A stretch of DNA of 54,832 bases from Patescibacteria group bacterium (GTDB lineage Bacteria; Patescibacteriota; Gracilibacteria; UBA1369), in the NCBI GenBank assembly GCA_018825335.1, contig JAHJEW010000052.1, positions 1 through 54,832 of the forward strand, in the 5' to 3' direction. Shown here one piece after another: positions 1 through 10,695 of the stretch. The position numbers and the translations under genes are program-made. Under the pieces are notes generated by a model, which searched no databases, had not been told where the DNA came from, and worked only from the letters and a program-made list of their open reading frames with translations. Numbering within the stretch: position 1 is the first letter of the stretch; every line of letters begins with the position of its first letter.

Positions 1-70
1 GACACTCAAAGACGCAAGGATTCTTTTCCAGATGAGCGATCTGTTCGCTCGAGAATATTGTTCTCATGTG

Positions 71-106
71 TTCTTTTGTTAATTGATATTAATTCTAACA
101 AAAGAA
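71..106. repeat. Near-palindromic 36-base inverted repeat
   Basis: Two 11-base arms (71-81 and 96-106) are exact reverse complements around an AT-rich 14-base loop. It lies downstream of the minus-strand tRNA-Leu gene. No T-run follows on either strand, so a standard intrinsic terminator is not supported; it may be a 3' processing or stability hairpin. The rest of positions 1-142 shows no gene. Confidence 0.55.
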
Positions 107-142
107 AACCGACCTGTGTCCACTTTTTGGGGTACAGATCAG

Positions 143-229
143 TGGTGCCGAGGGCGGGAATCGAACCCGCACAGTATTGCTACTACGGGATTTTAAGTCC
201 CGCGCGTCTACCAATTCCGCCACCCCGGC
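143..229 (-). tRNA. tRNA-Leu(UAA), class II
   Basis: On the minus strand the 7-bp acceptor stem starts GCCGGGG and closes with CCTCGGC, discriminator A and encoded CCA. The anticodon loop is CTTAAAA, giving anticodon TAA. A long variable arm, as expected for leucine tRNA, follows. It begins only 9 bases after the lipoprotein stop codon at 239, so it is probably transcribed as the last member of that minus-strand operon. Confidence 0.96.
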
Positions 230-238
230 ACGAAGGCA

Positions 239-832
239 TTACTTTAAGCGGAAGGATTTTACGATGTTTTCAATAATATTGGAAGTTGATTCCGATTCGC
301 CCGGGGAACTTGCTCCGGTTACAATGTAGGCGTTTTGGTCTTTTACGGCATATGTTTGCCAGTATCTGACCAGTTGATCCTGTGAAGTTTTCCTTGCATC
401 GAAAACCAAAAAGTAGCCCGGAACTTCCTTATCTCCAATAACGATAGTTGATTCCTCCTTTTTAATGTCGCTGTAATCCACTAATCCGGATTTTTGTCTG
501 TTACCAACAAGATTGGCGTACTCTCTGGAATCTGCGTTCTCCTCAAGACTTCTTTTAACAACGTTGACGTTGGCGGTGAAAGTTTCGTTTTTTACATTGT
601 TTCTTATTACAACTACGGTTTCTCCCGGGACCTCGGATGTAAAGTCGTTTTTGTCTATTACTTCCCATCTGGTTGGAATGTTCAGGCTAAAGTCGTTGGT
701 CTGGTAAACGCCTGTGTCCGATTCCGCGGTGGTGCTTGTTCCCGTATCCGATCCGAAATCAAAGCATCCTCCAAGAATGAATAAAGATATGATGGTCAAT
801 ATAGAGATTGAGGCTTTAGAAATATTTTTCAT
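239..832 (-). CDS. Predicted lipoprotein, PsbP/DcrB-like
   Basis: A 197-residue protein with a short basic N-terminus, a hydrophobic segment (about residues 8-20) and a lipobox LGGC with the lipidated cysteine at 23. A Thr/Ser-rich linker follows. The mature part starts with a YQTNDFSLNIPTRWEV-like motif and a C-terminal NIIENIVKSFR motif, which resembles the small PsbP/DcrB fold found in many bacterial lipoproteins; this is a pattern judgement, not a search result. It is likely exported and anchored to the outer face of the cytoplasmic membrane. It lies 16 bases downstream of the P-loop NTPase gene and just upstream of tRNA-Leu, so the three probably form one transcript. Specific function unknown. 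Confidence 0.8.
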   Translation of the reverse strand: MKNISKASISILTIISLFILGGCFDFGSDTGTSTTAESDTGVYQTNDFSLNIPTRWEVIDKNDFTSEVPGETVVVIRNNVKNETFTANVNVVKRSLEENADSREYANLVGNRQKSGLVDYSDIKKEESTIVIGDKEVPGYFLVFDARKTSQDQLVRYWQTYAVKDQNAYIVTGASSPGESESTSNIIENIVKSFRLK

Positions 833-848
833 GGTTTTATATTAAGGT

Positions 849-1901
849 TTAAATTTTTGGTTCCGGTACGTTTTTCAGGATTGATGTTTTGAGGAAAGTG
901 AAAAGTTTCTCGCCCTGATACAAGCCGTTGATGGCGTGAACCTTGAGATTCTTTTTTATGAAATTAATGCCGACGCTGTTGTCGGTGACCGGGCCGGAGA
1001 TCACATGCAGAGGCGTGCCGATAGTTTGACAAACTTCAAACAGTTTTACTGCTCCGAGCGGATCGCTGGCACAGCCGATATGTGCCGACATGTGCTGTTG
1101 AAATTCGTGATCCTGCAGAATATCTATGGCTCCGTATTCACCGAAAATTCCATCACCCAATTCTATAACAATATAATCCGGTTTTTTTTTGGACAGGTAA
1201 TTGATGGCTCCTTTTGTGATCCAGATCGATGATTCGTTGGAGTCCGCAGTGGAAACGAAGCCCGCGTCAACTATAGAAACGGTTTCCCTCGCGCCATAAT
1301 CTTCCATCTGCATGCAATCGCGCAGTGCAGCAATTCCGGCCACTTTGGCGCCGCTTACTTTGTATCCTTCCCTGGTCGCTTTCTTAATAATTTCACTGGC
1401 AACAGAAGTTTTGCCCGTGTTCATGCAGCTGCCGCTTACAATAATAAGCGGTACATTGCTTTTAATGCTTTTGGCCTGCGCGAACAGCTTATAATCGCGG
1501 ATGTTTATTGGTTCCTTTTTTTTGTTGATAATCGCTCCCAAAACTTCCACCTTAAGCGGTTTACCCACCTCTTTAAGGTTGGCGCTGGTGCATATTCCAG
1601 CTACGCCACCAAGATTAAGGATATTAATTATGTCCCCGGTTTTCAGCTCATGCGGGACTTCACCGGCAAATCCTTTAAGAGCCCGTCTGTTTCCCAAAGT
1701 GACCACGAGTGTATCGTCGATATGGATAGTGGAAAACCTGCCGGTGGTCAGTTCCAGTTTGTTGTAAATCTTTTTATCCTCAAGAACTTTTACTGCAATA
1801 ACGTATCCATCTTTCGATACAATTCGCTTGCTTATATTGAGAACATGTTTTAGAGGTACGTTTTTTGTGCTTGAAGATATTTTGTCGACGTGTATTTTCA
1901 T
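849..1901 (-). CDS. P-loop NTPase of unknown function (DUF1611/BioD-like)
   Basis: A 350-residue protein. Residues about 1-145 form a beta-rich region without recognisable motifs. A Walker A-type loop SGSCMNTGKTS occurs near residue 155, followed by an alpha/beta region with VAGIAALRDC and IELGDGIFGEYGA segments. The layout recalls DUF1611 proteins or dethiobiotin-synthetase-like NTPases, in which an N-terminal domain precedes a SIMIBI-type P-loop, but I cannot confirm the family. It is transcribed divergently from a RimK-type ATP-grasp ligase across a 92-base gap and leads an operon with a lipoprotein and tRNA-Leu. A joint role in amide-bond or amino-acid chemistry with the ligase is only an inference from neighbourhood. 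Confidence 0.65.
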   Translation of the reverse strand: MKIHVDKISSSTKNVPLKHVLNISKRIVSKDGYVIAVKVLEDKKIYNKLELTTGRFSTIHIDDTLVVTLGNRRALKGFAGEVPHELKTGDIINILNLGGVAGICTSANLKEVGKPLKVEVLGAIINKKKEPINIRDYKLFAQAKSIKSNVPLIIVSGSCMNTGKTSVASEIIKKATREGYKVSGAKVAGIAALRDCMQMEDYGARETVSIVDAGFVSTADSNESSIWITKGAINYLSKKKPDYIVIELGDGIFGEYGAIDILQDHEFQQHMSAHIGCASDPLGAVKLFEVCQTIGTPLHVISGPVTDNSVGINFIKKNLKVHAINGLYQGEKLFTFLKTSILKNVPEPKI

Positions 1902-1942
1902 ACGGCAACTTTGAAGGTCTTCGGCATGTTAGCAGATAATGG

Positions 1943-1979
1943 TATAATAGGCGAGTTGGGAGGATTTTTTATTTATAAT
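1943..1979 (+). promoter_or_regulatory. Candidate -10 elements upstream of the RimK-like gene
   Basis: Two exact TATAAT hexamers occur at 1943-1948 and 1974-1979 before the start codon at 1994. Neither has a convincing -35 at 17 bases. The second would give a leader of only a few bases. A GGGAGGA stretch near 1957 is too far from the start codon to act as its ribosome site. Confidence 0.3.
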
Positions 1980-1993
1980 GTATTTTATTCGTA

Positions 1994-2947
1994 ATGAAAA
2001 ACAAAAAACTTCAGATTGGGCTGCTTGATTTTAGTAGTGTGTCCCGTCTTGCGCGTAGTGGAAAATCACCCGCTCCAAGAGAGATTCAGGTTTTAAGAAA
2101 TGCGATTAAGCTGCGTGGTCATGTTCCGGTTATTTACAAGGTGCCCAAGTGTCAGATGTATTTTCATGAGCGTGAGGCGGAGATTCTTTATAATAACAAA
2201 AAAATCAAAGGTTGCGATGTTCTGATTCCTCGTGTTTCGATAACGTCCAATCTTACACTGGAGGTTTCCATTGTAAAGCAGTTTCAGTTGATGGGGATGC
2301 CCGTTATTAACGGCTATCTTCCGGTTCAGCGGGCGAAAAACAAACTCAGGACCCTGCAGATTCTGACGCAGCGCAATTTACCCGTACCGCGTACGGTGGT
2401 GGTTCGTCAGATTCAGTATATAGATGCGGCGATTGAGTGTATCGGGGGATATCCGGTGATTTTGAAATCCCCATATGGCTCTTTTGGAGCAGGAGTTGTG
2501 ATTGTGGAAAGTCGCCGGTCACTTTATTCGGCGCTGGACGTTTTATGGATGAACATGAAATCAAATATTTTATTGATTCAGGAATATGTGGCGGAGGCCG
2601 ATGGCAGCGATTACAGGGCTTTTGTAATTGGTAACCGTGTTGTGGCTTCAATGAAGCGTACCGCCCAAAAAGGGGAGTTCAGGTCGAATCTGCATTTGGG
2701 GGGACAGGCCACGGCTATTGAACTGACACCAGATGAGCAGAAAATAGCGATTCGTGCCACCAGGGCATTAAATCTGCAAATTGCCGGAGTGGATATTTTG
2801 CGTTCCAAAGATGGTCCCATAATTATGGAAGTTAACGCAAACCCAGGATTTCTTGGACTGATGGAAGTTACGGGCGTCGATGTGGCAGGTGAAATTGTGG
2901 ATTTCGCGGCAAAATTGGCCGAAAAAAGCGGAAAGGAAAAAGTCTAG
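1994..2947 (+). CDS. RimK-family ATP-grasp ligase
   Basis: A 317-residue ATP-grasp enzyme. The N-terminal third is a preATP-grasp domain; the central part contains the nucleotide-binding VILKSPYGSFGAGV segment (about residues 155-168), then DYRAFVIGNRVVASMKR, GEFRSNLHLGG and the metal-binding IMEVNANPG motif near residue 275. These are the hallmarks of RimK-type enzymes, which add glutamate or another amino acid to a carboxylate using ATP. Family members modify ribosomal protein S6, make coenzyme F420 tails, or act in lysine/arginine carrier-protein pathways; the substrate here cannot be told. The stop codon overlaps the convergent clpP stop by 4 bases. No Shine-Dalgarno sequence is visible at the start. 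Confidence 0.88.
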   Translation: MKNKKLQIGLLDFSSVSRLARSGKSPAPREIQVLRNAIKLRGHVPVIYKVPKCQMYFHEREAEILYNNKKIKGCDVLIPRVSITSNLTLEVSIVKQFQLMGMPVINGYLPVQRAKNKLRTLQILTQRNLPVPRTVVVRQIQYIDAAIECIGGYPVILKSPYGSFGAGVVIVESRRSLYSALDVLWMNMKSNILLIQEYVAEADGSDYRAFVIGNRVVASMKRTAQKGEFRSNLHLGGQATAIELTPDEQKIAIRATRALNLQIAGVDILRSKDGPIIMEVNANPGFLGLMEVTGVDVAGEIVDFAAKLAEKSGKEKV

Positions 2948-3567
2948 GCTTTGTGCCGGGTAACAATCTGGTCGATCAGGCCGTATGAGAGAGCCTCCTG
3001 CGATGACATAAAATAGTCGCGATCCGTATCTTTTTCGACGGTTTTAATTGGTTTCTTGGAATGTTCGGCCAGAATCTTGTTCAGGCGGTCCTTGGTTTTC
3101 ATAATATGTTCGGCGTGAATGGAAATGTCGGTCGCCTGTCCCTGAATACCGCCCAAAGGTTGATGGATCATAACTTCGGCGTTTGGCAGTGCGAAACGTT
3201 TACCTTTGGCTCCCCCTGCCAGCAGAATAGCTCCCATGGAGGCGGCCAGTCCCACGCAAACTGTGGATACCTCAGGTCGAATCAACTGCATTGTGTCGTA
3301 GATGGCCAGTCCGGCGGTTACGTGACCACCCGGGCTGTGTATATATAAGGTAATGTCTTTTTTGGAATCTTCGCTTTCCAAAAAGAGCAGTTGCGCGATT
3401 ATGTTGTTCGCGACGTTATCGTTGATGGCTGTTCCCAGAAAAACAACACGGTCTTTAAGGAGCCTTGAATAAATGTCATAGGCTCTTTCTCCGGCGTGCG
3501 TTTTTTCTATCACAGTCGGAATAAGGATACTTCCCTGAGTTTGATCAATATGCTTATCTTTTGGCAT
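2944..3567 (-). CDS. clpP: ATP-dependent Clp protease proteolytic subunit
   Basis: A 207-residue ClpP, the usual length. The serine protease triad can be read as Ser110 in GLAASMGA, His135 in MIHQPLGG and Asp184 in TDRDYFMS. ClpP forms a double heptameric barrel in the cytoplasm that degrades proteins unfolded by ClpX, ClpA or ClpC; no such ATPase gene is in this window. The N-terminus contains the usual LIPTVIEKT segment. It is a single-gene unit between the convergent RimK-like gene and the rRNA operon leader, transcribed away from the latter. A TATGAT/TACAAT-like -10 region lies upstream near 3600-3610. Confidence 0.97.
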   Translation of the reverse strand: MPKDKHIDQTQGSILIPTVIEKTHAGERAYDIYSRLLKDRVVFLGTAINDNVANNIIAQLLFLESEDSKKDITLYIHSPGGHVTAGLAIYDTMQLIRPEVSTVCVGLAASMGAILLAGGAKGKRFALPNAEVMIHQPLGGIQGQATDISIHAEHIMKTKDRLNKILAEHSKKPIKTVEKDTDRDYFMSSQEALSYGLIDQIVTRHKA

Positions 3568-3698
3568 GTCGCTTGGATTTTTTAAGAAAATACTATGCTT
3601 TATTGTATCATATTTTGATTTTTGCGACTTCCGAACCGTATTGGCATATTGTTATATTATTTTTTGATTCGATAATAATTTATCAATAAAAAATAATA

Positions 3699-3727
3699 TT
3701 GACTTTGCCTGAGCCCCTAACTACAAT
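3699..3727 (+). promoter_or_regulatory. rRNA operon promoter
   Basis: TTGACT at 3699-3704 and TACAAT at 3722-3727 are separated by exactly 17 bases, a near-consensus housekeeping promoter. The preceding 40 bases are almost pure A/T, as in an UP element. The predicted start is near 3734, about 190 bases upstream of 16S. The 3568-3698 stretch holds no gene, only this AT-rich region and the clpP upstream sequence. Confidence 0.85.
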
Positions 3728-3815
3728 TCATCTGCTATTTGCGCAGTTTAGCTCAAATGGTGTCTTATATTTTGAGCCGAAAGGCCTGAAAGTTGTGAGG
3801 TTTGCGGTTCAGAAA

Positions 3816-3827
3816 CGTTCTTTAACA
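3816..3827 (+). promoter_or_regulatory. rrn leader boxA antitermination site
   Basis: CGTTCTTTAACA matches the enterobacterial boxA consensus TGCTCTTTAACA at 10 of 12 positions. It lies in the transcribed leader and overlaps the start of the 16S processing stem. BoxA RNA binds NusB/NusE and makes RNA polymerase resistant to termination in rRNA operons. Confidence 0.75.
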
Positions 3828-3847
3828 TCCAGTGTGTAATAGAGAAG
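3821..3847 (+). repeat. 16S precursor processing stem, 5' arm
   Basis: This 27-base arm is the perfect reverse complement of 5588-5614, on the other side of 16S rRNA. After a 2-base bulge the pairing continues for about 5 bp (GTGCC). Such long stems are cut by RNase III to release pre-16S rRNA. Confidence 0.9.
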
Positions 3848-3920
3848 TAGTGCCCTAACTATTTTTTCTTTGTAAAGTACAATTGAATCTCTCTTCGGAG
3901 AGAGAGCAATCAAACTTTTT

Positions 3921-5497
<1,577 letters not shown>

Positions 5498-5587
5498 AGG
5501 AGACAACAGGAGCCGCATTTCGGTGCGCGCTCCAAGGTCGGGACTTTATTGGGTTTTCGCTTCGGCGAAACTCTGTAGAGTCGGCAC

Positions 5588-5614
5588 CTTCTCTATTACA
5601 CACTGGATGTTAAA
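5588..5614 (+). repeat. 16S precursor processing stem, 3' arm
   Basis: Perfect reverse complement of 3821-3847. It lies about 90 bases past the mature 16S end and before the first spacer tRNA. The 5497-5685 stretch otherwise contains only small GC hairpins (near 5510-5580). Confidence 0.9.
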
Positions 5615-5685
5615 TTAGTATCCCTTTGAAAAGGATTTTTTTTGCTGTACAATTCTGCTGCTTTGGAATGTGAAAGTTTATTTGT

Positions 5686-5761
5686 GGGGTCTTAGCTCAG
5701 CTGGTAGAGCGCGCCCATGGCATGGGCGAGGTCAGGAGTTCGATCCTCCTAGGCTCCACCA
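5686..5761 (+). tRNA. tRNA-Ala(GGC) in rRNA spacer
   Basis: Acceptor stem GGGGTCT pairs with AGGCTCC (with G-T wobbles), discriminator A, encoded CCA. The anticodon loop ATGGCAT gives anticodon GGC. It is the first of three tRNA genes in the 16S-23S spacer; an extra GGC alanine tRNA there, beside the usual TGC one, is uncommon. Its 3' end forms part of the 129-base hairpin repeat that follows. Confidence 0.95.
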
Positions 5762-5885
5762 AAAGTGAATACTTTCGATTTTAGCTGCGTCGACTGCAAA
5801 AATTTCTCTCTCGATGTATTTTTCAATACGTCTCGGTCGAAATTTTTTTGTCTCCTTGTAAAATCGAAAGTATTCACTTTTGGTG
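5757..5885. repeat. 129-base hairpin element in the rRNA spacer
   Basis: Terminal 27-base arms (5757-5783 and 5859-5885) are perfect inverted repeats. Inside, AAAAATTTC pairs with GAAATTTTT and GTATT with AATAC, so the whole unit folds into one long hairpin. The 5' arm includes the last bases of tRNA-Ala(GGC) (CACCA). It could be a MITE-like insertion or a processing hairpin for the tRNA 3' end. There is no credible coding sequence inside. The bases up to 5967 hold nothing else recognisable. Confidence 0.8.
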
Positions 5886-5967
5886 CGTTTTACGTTGTCA
5901 CGTACCGCGGTTTGCGCGTTTTTCTTGCAAAAAAGATCTGTATATATATAATTCCCTTTGCCCTTGT

Positions 5968-6043
5968 GGGGCATTAGCTCAGCTGGTAGAGCGCCTCGTT
6001 TGCACCGAGGAGGTCAAGAGTTCGAGTCTCTTATGCTCCACCA
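5968..6043 (+). tRNA. tRNA-Ala(TGC) in rRNA spacer
   Basis: Acceptor stem GGGGCAT pairs with ATGCTCC, discriminator A, encoded CCA. The anticodon loop TTTGCAC gives anticodon TGC. This is the alanine tRNA normally present in bacterial rRNA spacers. It is 10 bases upstream of tRNA-Ile. Confidence 0.97.
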
Positions 6044-6053
6044 TTTGTAATGC

Positions 6054-6130
6054 GGGCGTGTAGCTCAGGTGGTTAGAGCGCGTCACTGATAATGACGAGG
6101 TCGGAGGTTCAAGTCCTCCCATGCCCACCA
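6054..6130 (+). tRNA. tRNA-Ile(GAT) in rRNA spacer
   Basis: Acceptor stem GGGCGTG pairs with CATGCCC, discriminator A, encoded CCA. The anticodon loop CTGATAA gives anticodon GAT. The order Ala-Ala-Ile differs from the common Ile-Ala order. Confidence 0.97.
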
Positions 6131-6144
6131 TTTATTCGGATTTT

Positions 6145-6381
6145 ATGGACAGGGTTCTTGTATTTGTTTTCGGATTGCCGCTTGGTATATTAATTATGGT
6201 ATTCCGTTTTCATCTTAAGCAGTTTACAGGAGATATTGCCTGGGCTGAGCAGTATTTAGGCTCGGGTGGTACATATAACCTGTTTATTTTGATCGGCCTT
6301 GTTGTAAGTATACTGTCGGTTATGTATGCATTCGGTACTTTGCAGACTATTATCGGTGGAACGTTCGGAACTATTTTTTAA
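6145..6381 (+). CDS. Small two-helix membrane protein inside the rRNA spacer
   Basis: A 78-residue ORF between tRNA-Ile and 23S. I chose ATG 6145 because the earlier in-frame ATG lies inside the tRNA 3' end. Two transmembrane helices are clear: residues about 4-22 (VLVFVFGLPLGILIMVFRF) and about 47-68. Between them is a polar loop with FTGDIAWAEQYLGSGGTYN, and the C-terminus is Gly/Thr-rich (IIGGTFGTIF). The regular hydrophobic pattern and lack of rare-looking residues suggest real coding. No strong ribosome site is present; GGA lies 4 bases upstream. It would be transcribed with the rRNA. I do not recognise a family, and the function is unknown. Confidence 0.65.
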   Translation: MDRVLVFVFGLPLGILIMVFRFHLKQFTGDIAWAEQYLGSGGTYNLFILIGLVVSILSVMYAFGTLQTIIGGTFGTIF

Positions 6382-6415
6382 GGAAGGTGCGTTGCCAGTT
6401 ACTAAAAAATATTTC

Positions 6416-6444
6416 TTGACTTCACATTATGGCTTCCTTATAAT
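6416..6444 (+). promoter_or_regulatory. Internal promoter in the 16S-23S spacer
   Basis: TTGACT (6416-6421) and TATAAT (6439-6444) are separated by exactly 17 bases, as good a match as the main rRNA promoter. The predicted start is near 6451. The intrinsic terminator at 6568-6594 follows about 115 bases later, so this promoter seems to drive a short RNA rather than the 23S gene directly. Confidence 0.75.
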
Positions 6445-6450
6445 CGGGTG

Positions 6451-6594
6451 GCTTTGATTTCGTATAAGTAAACATATTACGAACTTTTTGGATCACAATT
6501 TGCGCATACTTCTCAGCTTTAAGTTTTGTAGGTTTTGATGGTTAGACATCCAAATCTTAAGGTTAGGGAGTGTGCGTAGCACACTCTTTTTTTT
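6451..6594 (+). ncRNA. Candidate structured small RNA in the rRNA spacer
   Basis: About 144 nucleotides bounded by a near-consensus promoter and an intrinsic terminator. It can fold into a TTCGTA/TACGAA stem, a 9-bp stem (AGCTTTAAG with CTTAAGGTT, two wobbles) enclosing a GATG/CATC hairpin, and the terminator stem. It does not match SRP RNA, tmRNA, RNase P RNA or the usual 6S outline that I know. Alternatively these folds are only pre-23S leader structure. Ends are predicted, not observed. Confidence 0.45.
6568..6594 (+). terminator. Intrinsic terminator upstream of 23S rRNA
   Basis: Perfect 8-bp stem GAGTGTGC/GCACACTC around a GTA loop, followed by eight T residues. A strong terminator inside an rRNA operon requires either antitermination (boxA sites occur at 3816 and 6594) or a separate downstream promoter for 23S. 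Confidence 0.8.
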
Positions 6595-6608
6595 GCTCAT
6601 TGAAAACT
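6594..6608 (+). promoter_or_regulatory. Second boxA-like element before 23S
   Basis: TGCTCATTGAAAACT resembles boxA and the TTTGAAAACT spacer elements of other bacterial rRNA operons. It starts on the last T of the terminator run, so boxA RNA would be made only after polymerase passes the terminator. Confidence 0.55.
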
Positions 6609-6628
6609 AGGTGCACAAAAAATAATGT
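6600..6628 (+). promoter_or_regulatory. Possible 23S-proximal promoter
   Basis: TTGAAA (6600-6605), 17 bases, TAATGT (6623-6628). It overlaps the boxA-like element, so one of the two readings may be coincidental. If real, 23S and 5S could be transcribed independently of 16S. Confidence 0.35.
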
Positions 6629-6663
6629 AAAATTACTGAAAATAATAATTAGCGAGAGTTTTT

Positions 6664-6693
6664 ACTCGTAGCTAGTTAAAATGACAAGTTATA

Positions 6694-6699
<6 letters not shown>
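6664..6699 (+). repeat. 23S precursor processing stem, 5' arm
   Basis: Pairs with 9757-9792 beyond the 3' end of 23S. The core TAGCTAGTTAAA is perfectly complementary to TTTAACTAGCTA, and GACAA pairs with TTGTC further in. Such stems allow RNase III to cut out pre-23S rRNA. Confidence 0.8.
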
Positions 6700-9756
<3,057 letters not shown>

Positions 9757-9765
<9 letters not shown>

Positions 9766-9792
9766 ATTTGTCAAATTTAACTAGCTATGAGT
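9757..9792 (+). repeat. 23S precursor processing stem, 3' arm
   Basis: Reverse-complementary to 6664-6699, with a 12-bp perfect core at about 9775-9786. A second small hairpin (ATGAG/CTCAT) follows before 5S. Confidence 0.8.
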
Positions 9793-9817
9793 GGAAGCTC
9801 ATGGCTTACATTACATT

Positions 9818-9956
9818 AAAAGGCACCATCTTGGTGGCTTTAGAGAGTTGGGTACACCTGTTCCCATCCCGAACACAGAAGTTAAGCAACTCTTCGCCGA
9901 TGATACTCGTGTTATCAATACGGGAAAAGTAGGTCGCCGCCAAGATGGTGCCTTTT
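9818..9956. terminator. Extended 5S stem serving as a probable bidirectional terminator
   Basis: The terminal stem of 5S is extended by 12 further pairs (9818-9829 with 9945-9956), ending in AAAA on the left and TTTT on the right. It would end the rRNA transcript rightward and the convergent traC-like transcript leftward. The traC-like stop codon lies in its last bases. Confidence 0.55.
9830..9944 (+). rRNA. rrf: 5S ribosomal RNA
   Basis: Starts CTTGGTGGC and ends GCCGCCAAG, forming helix I. The conserved CCCATCCCGAACACAGAAGTTAAGC-type loop is present (CATCCCGAACACAG, then AAGTTAAGC) and AGTAGGTCGCCGC closes the molecule. Length 115 nucleotides. Mature ends are inferred from similarity to Bacillus 5S. 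Confidence 0.95.
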
Positions 9957-10689
9957 AAGTTACCACGTTTTGTTCTTCGTCCCTGATAACGTTGGTTTCT
10001 TCGATGTTTTTCAGTTTCTGGTATCTGGCAGCCATAGGGTTATAGCTGTTATAGAAAAGTTCAATGAGTTGTCTTGAATTAAGTTCCTCCACGTTTAGGC
10101 CGCAGTTCTCAAGTCCGACCTTAACGGTATTTACTCTTTGTGAAAGCTTTTTCTTTAATTCGTTAAATTCGTTGCGACGCTTTTTAACTTCGGAATAATT
10201 ATCTTTGGGATTCATGTTTTGAAAAAACTTTTGAAACATGTTTAGTTTCTCCGCCCTGAAAGGGTCGTATGGTACAATCACATAGAATTCTTTTTCCATA
10301 ATGTCCGCGTATTCCACCAGTTTGGAAATGTATTCTATGTATTCGAATGTTTGTTGCTGAAGCAGCTGATTTGTTTGTTTTTCTCCCGTTTTTCGCAGGT
10401 TGTCCAGATAGTTGTCTATATCAAGTTTTTTTGAGCGAACCACAATCTGAATGGGGAATTCCAGCGTGTTCAGAAAACCCTGATAGGAGTAGATAATGGC
10501 GTTTTGTTCTTCTTCCGATTTCAGGTTGAAGTTGATGCTGGAAACCTTGAGAATACTTCGTAATCCTCCGTTTTTAAGAATGACGGTGGTTTCTCTTATT
10601 TCCGCTATTTTTAAAAATGTTTGCGTGCTTGCAAGCGGGGTTTTTTGTGCCTGTTTTATCGAATCTTTGGTCTTTTTTTCTTTAGCCAT
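9955..10689 (-). CDS. TraC/VirB4 N-terminal-like protein without ATPase domain
   Basis: A 244-residue protein. After a basic start, residues about 18-110 contain an FLKIAEIRETTVILKNGG segment and an FQ-rich beta region that resemble the N-terminal domain of VirB4/TraC conjugation ATPases. Residues about 95-220 are strongly helical and charged. No Walker A or B motif is present, so the motor domain is missing; the gene ends normally against the 5S rRNA terminator and is not truncated by a frameshift that I can see. It lies 6 bases after a PrgI-family gene, the pairing commonly seen in type IV secretion-like loci of candidate-phyla bacteria. It may be a structural or membrane-associated partner of a VirB4 encoded elsewhere. 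Confidence 0.7.
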   Translation of the reverse strand: MAKEKKTKDSIKQAQKTPLASTQTFLKIAEIRETTVILKNGGLRSILKVSSINFNLKSEEEQNAIIYSYQGFLNTLEFPIQIVVRSKKLDIDNYLDNLRKTGEKQTNQLLQQQTFEYIEYISKLVEYADIMEKEFYVIVPYDPFRAEKLNMFQKFFQNMNPKDNYSEVKKRRNEFNELKKKLSQRVNTVKVGLENCGLNVEELNSRQLIELFYNSYNPMAARYQKLKNIEETNVIRDEEQNVVT

Positions 10690-10695
10690 ATTTTT

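Noticed and set aside
58..276. 72-residue open frame at the left edge
   Set aside because: It runs through the tRNA-Leu gene on the other strand and has no ribosome site.
5732..6063. Open frames in the tRNA spacer hairpin
   Set aside because: They lie in the inverted repeat and tRNA genes and look non-coding.
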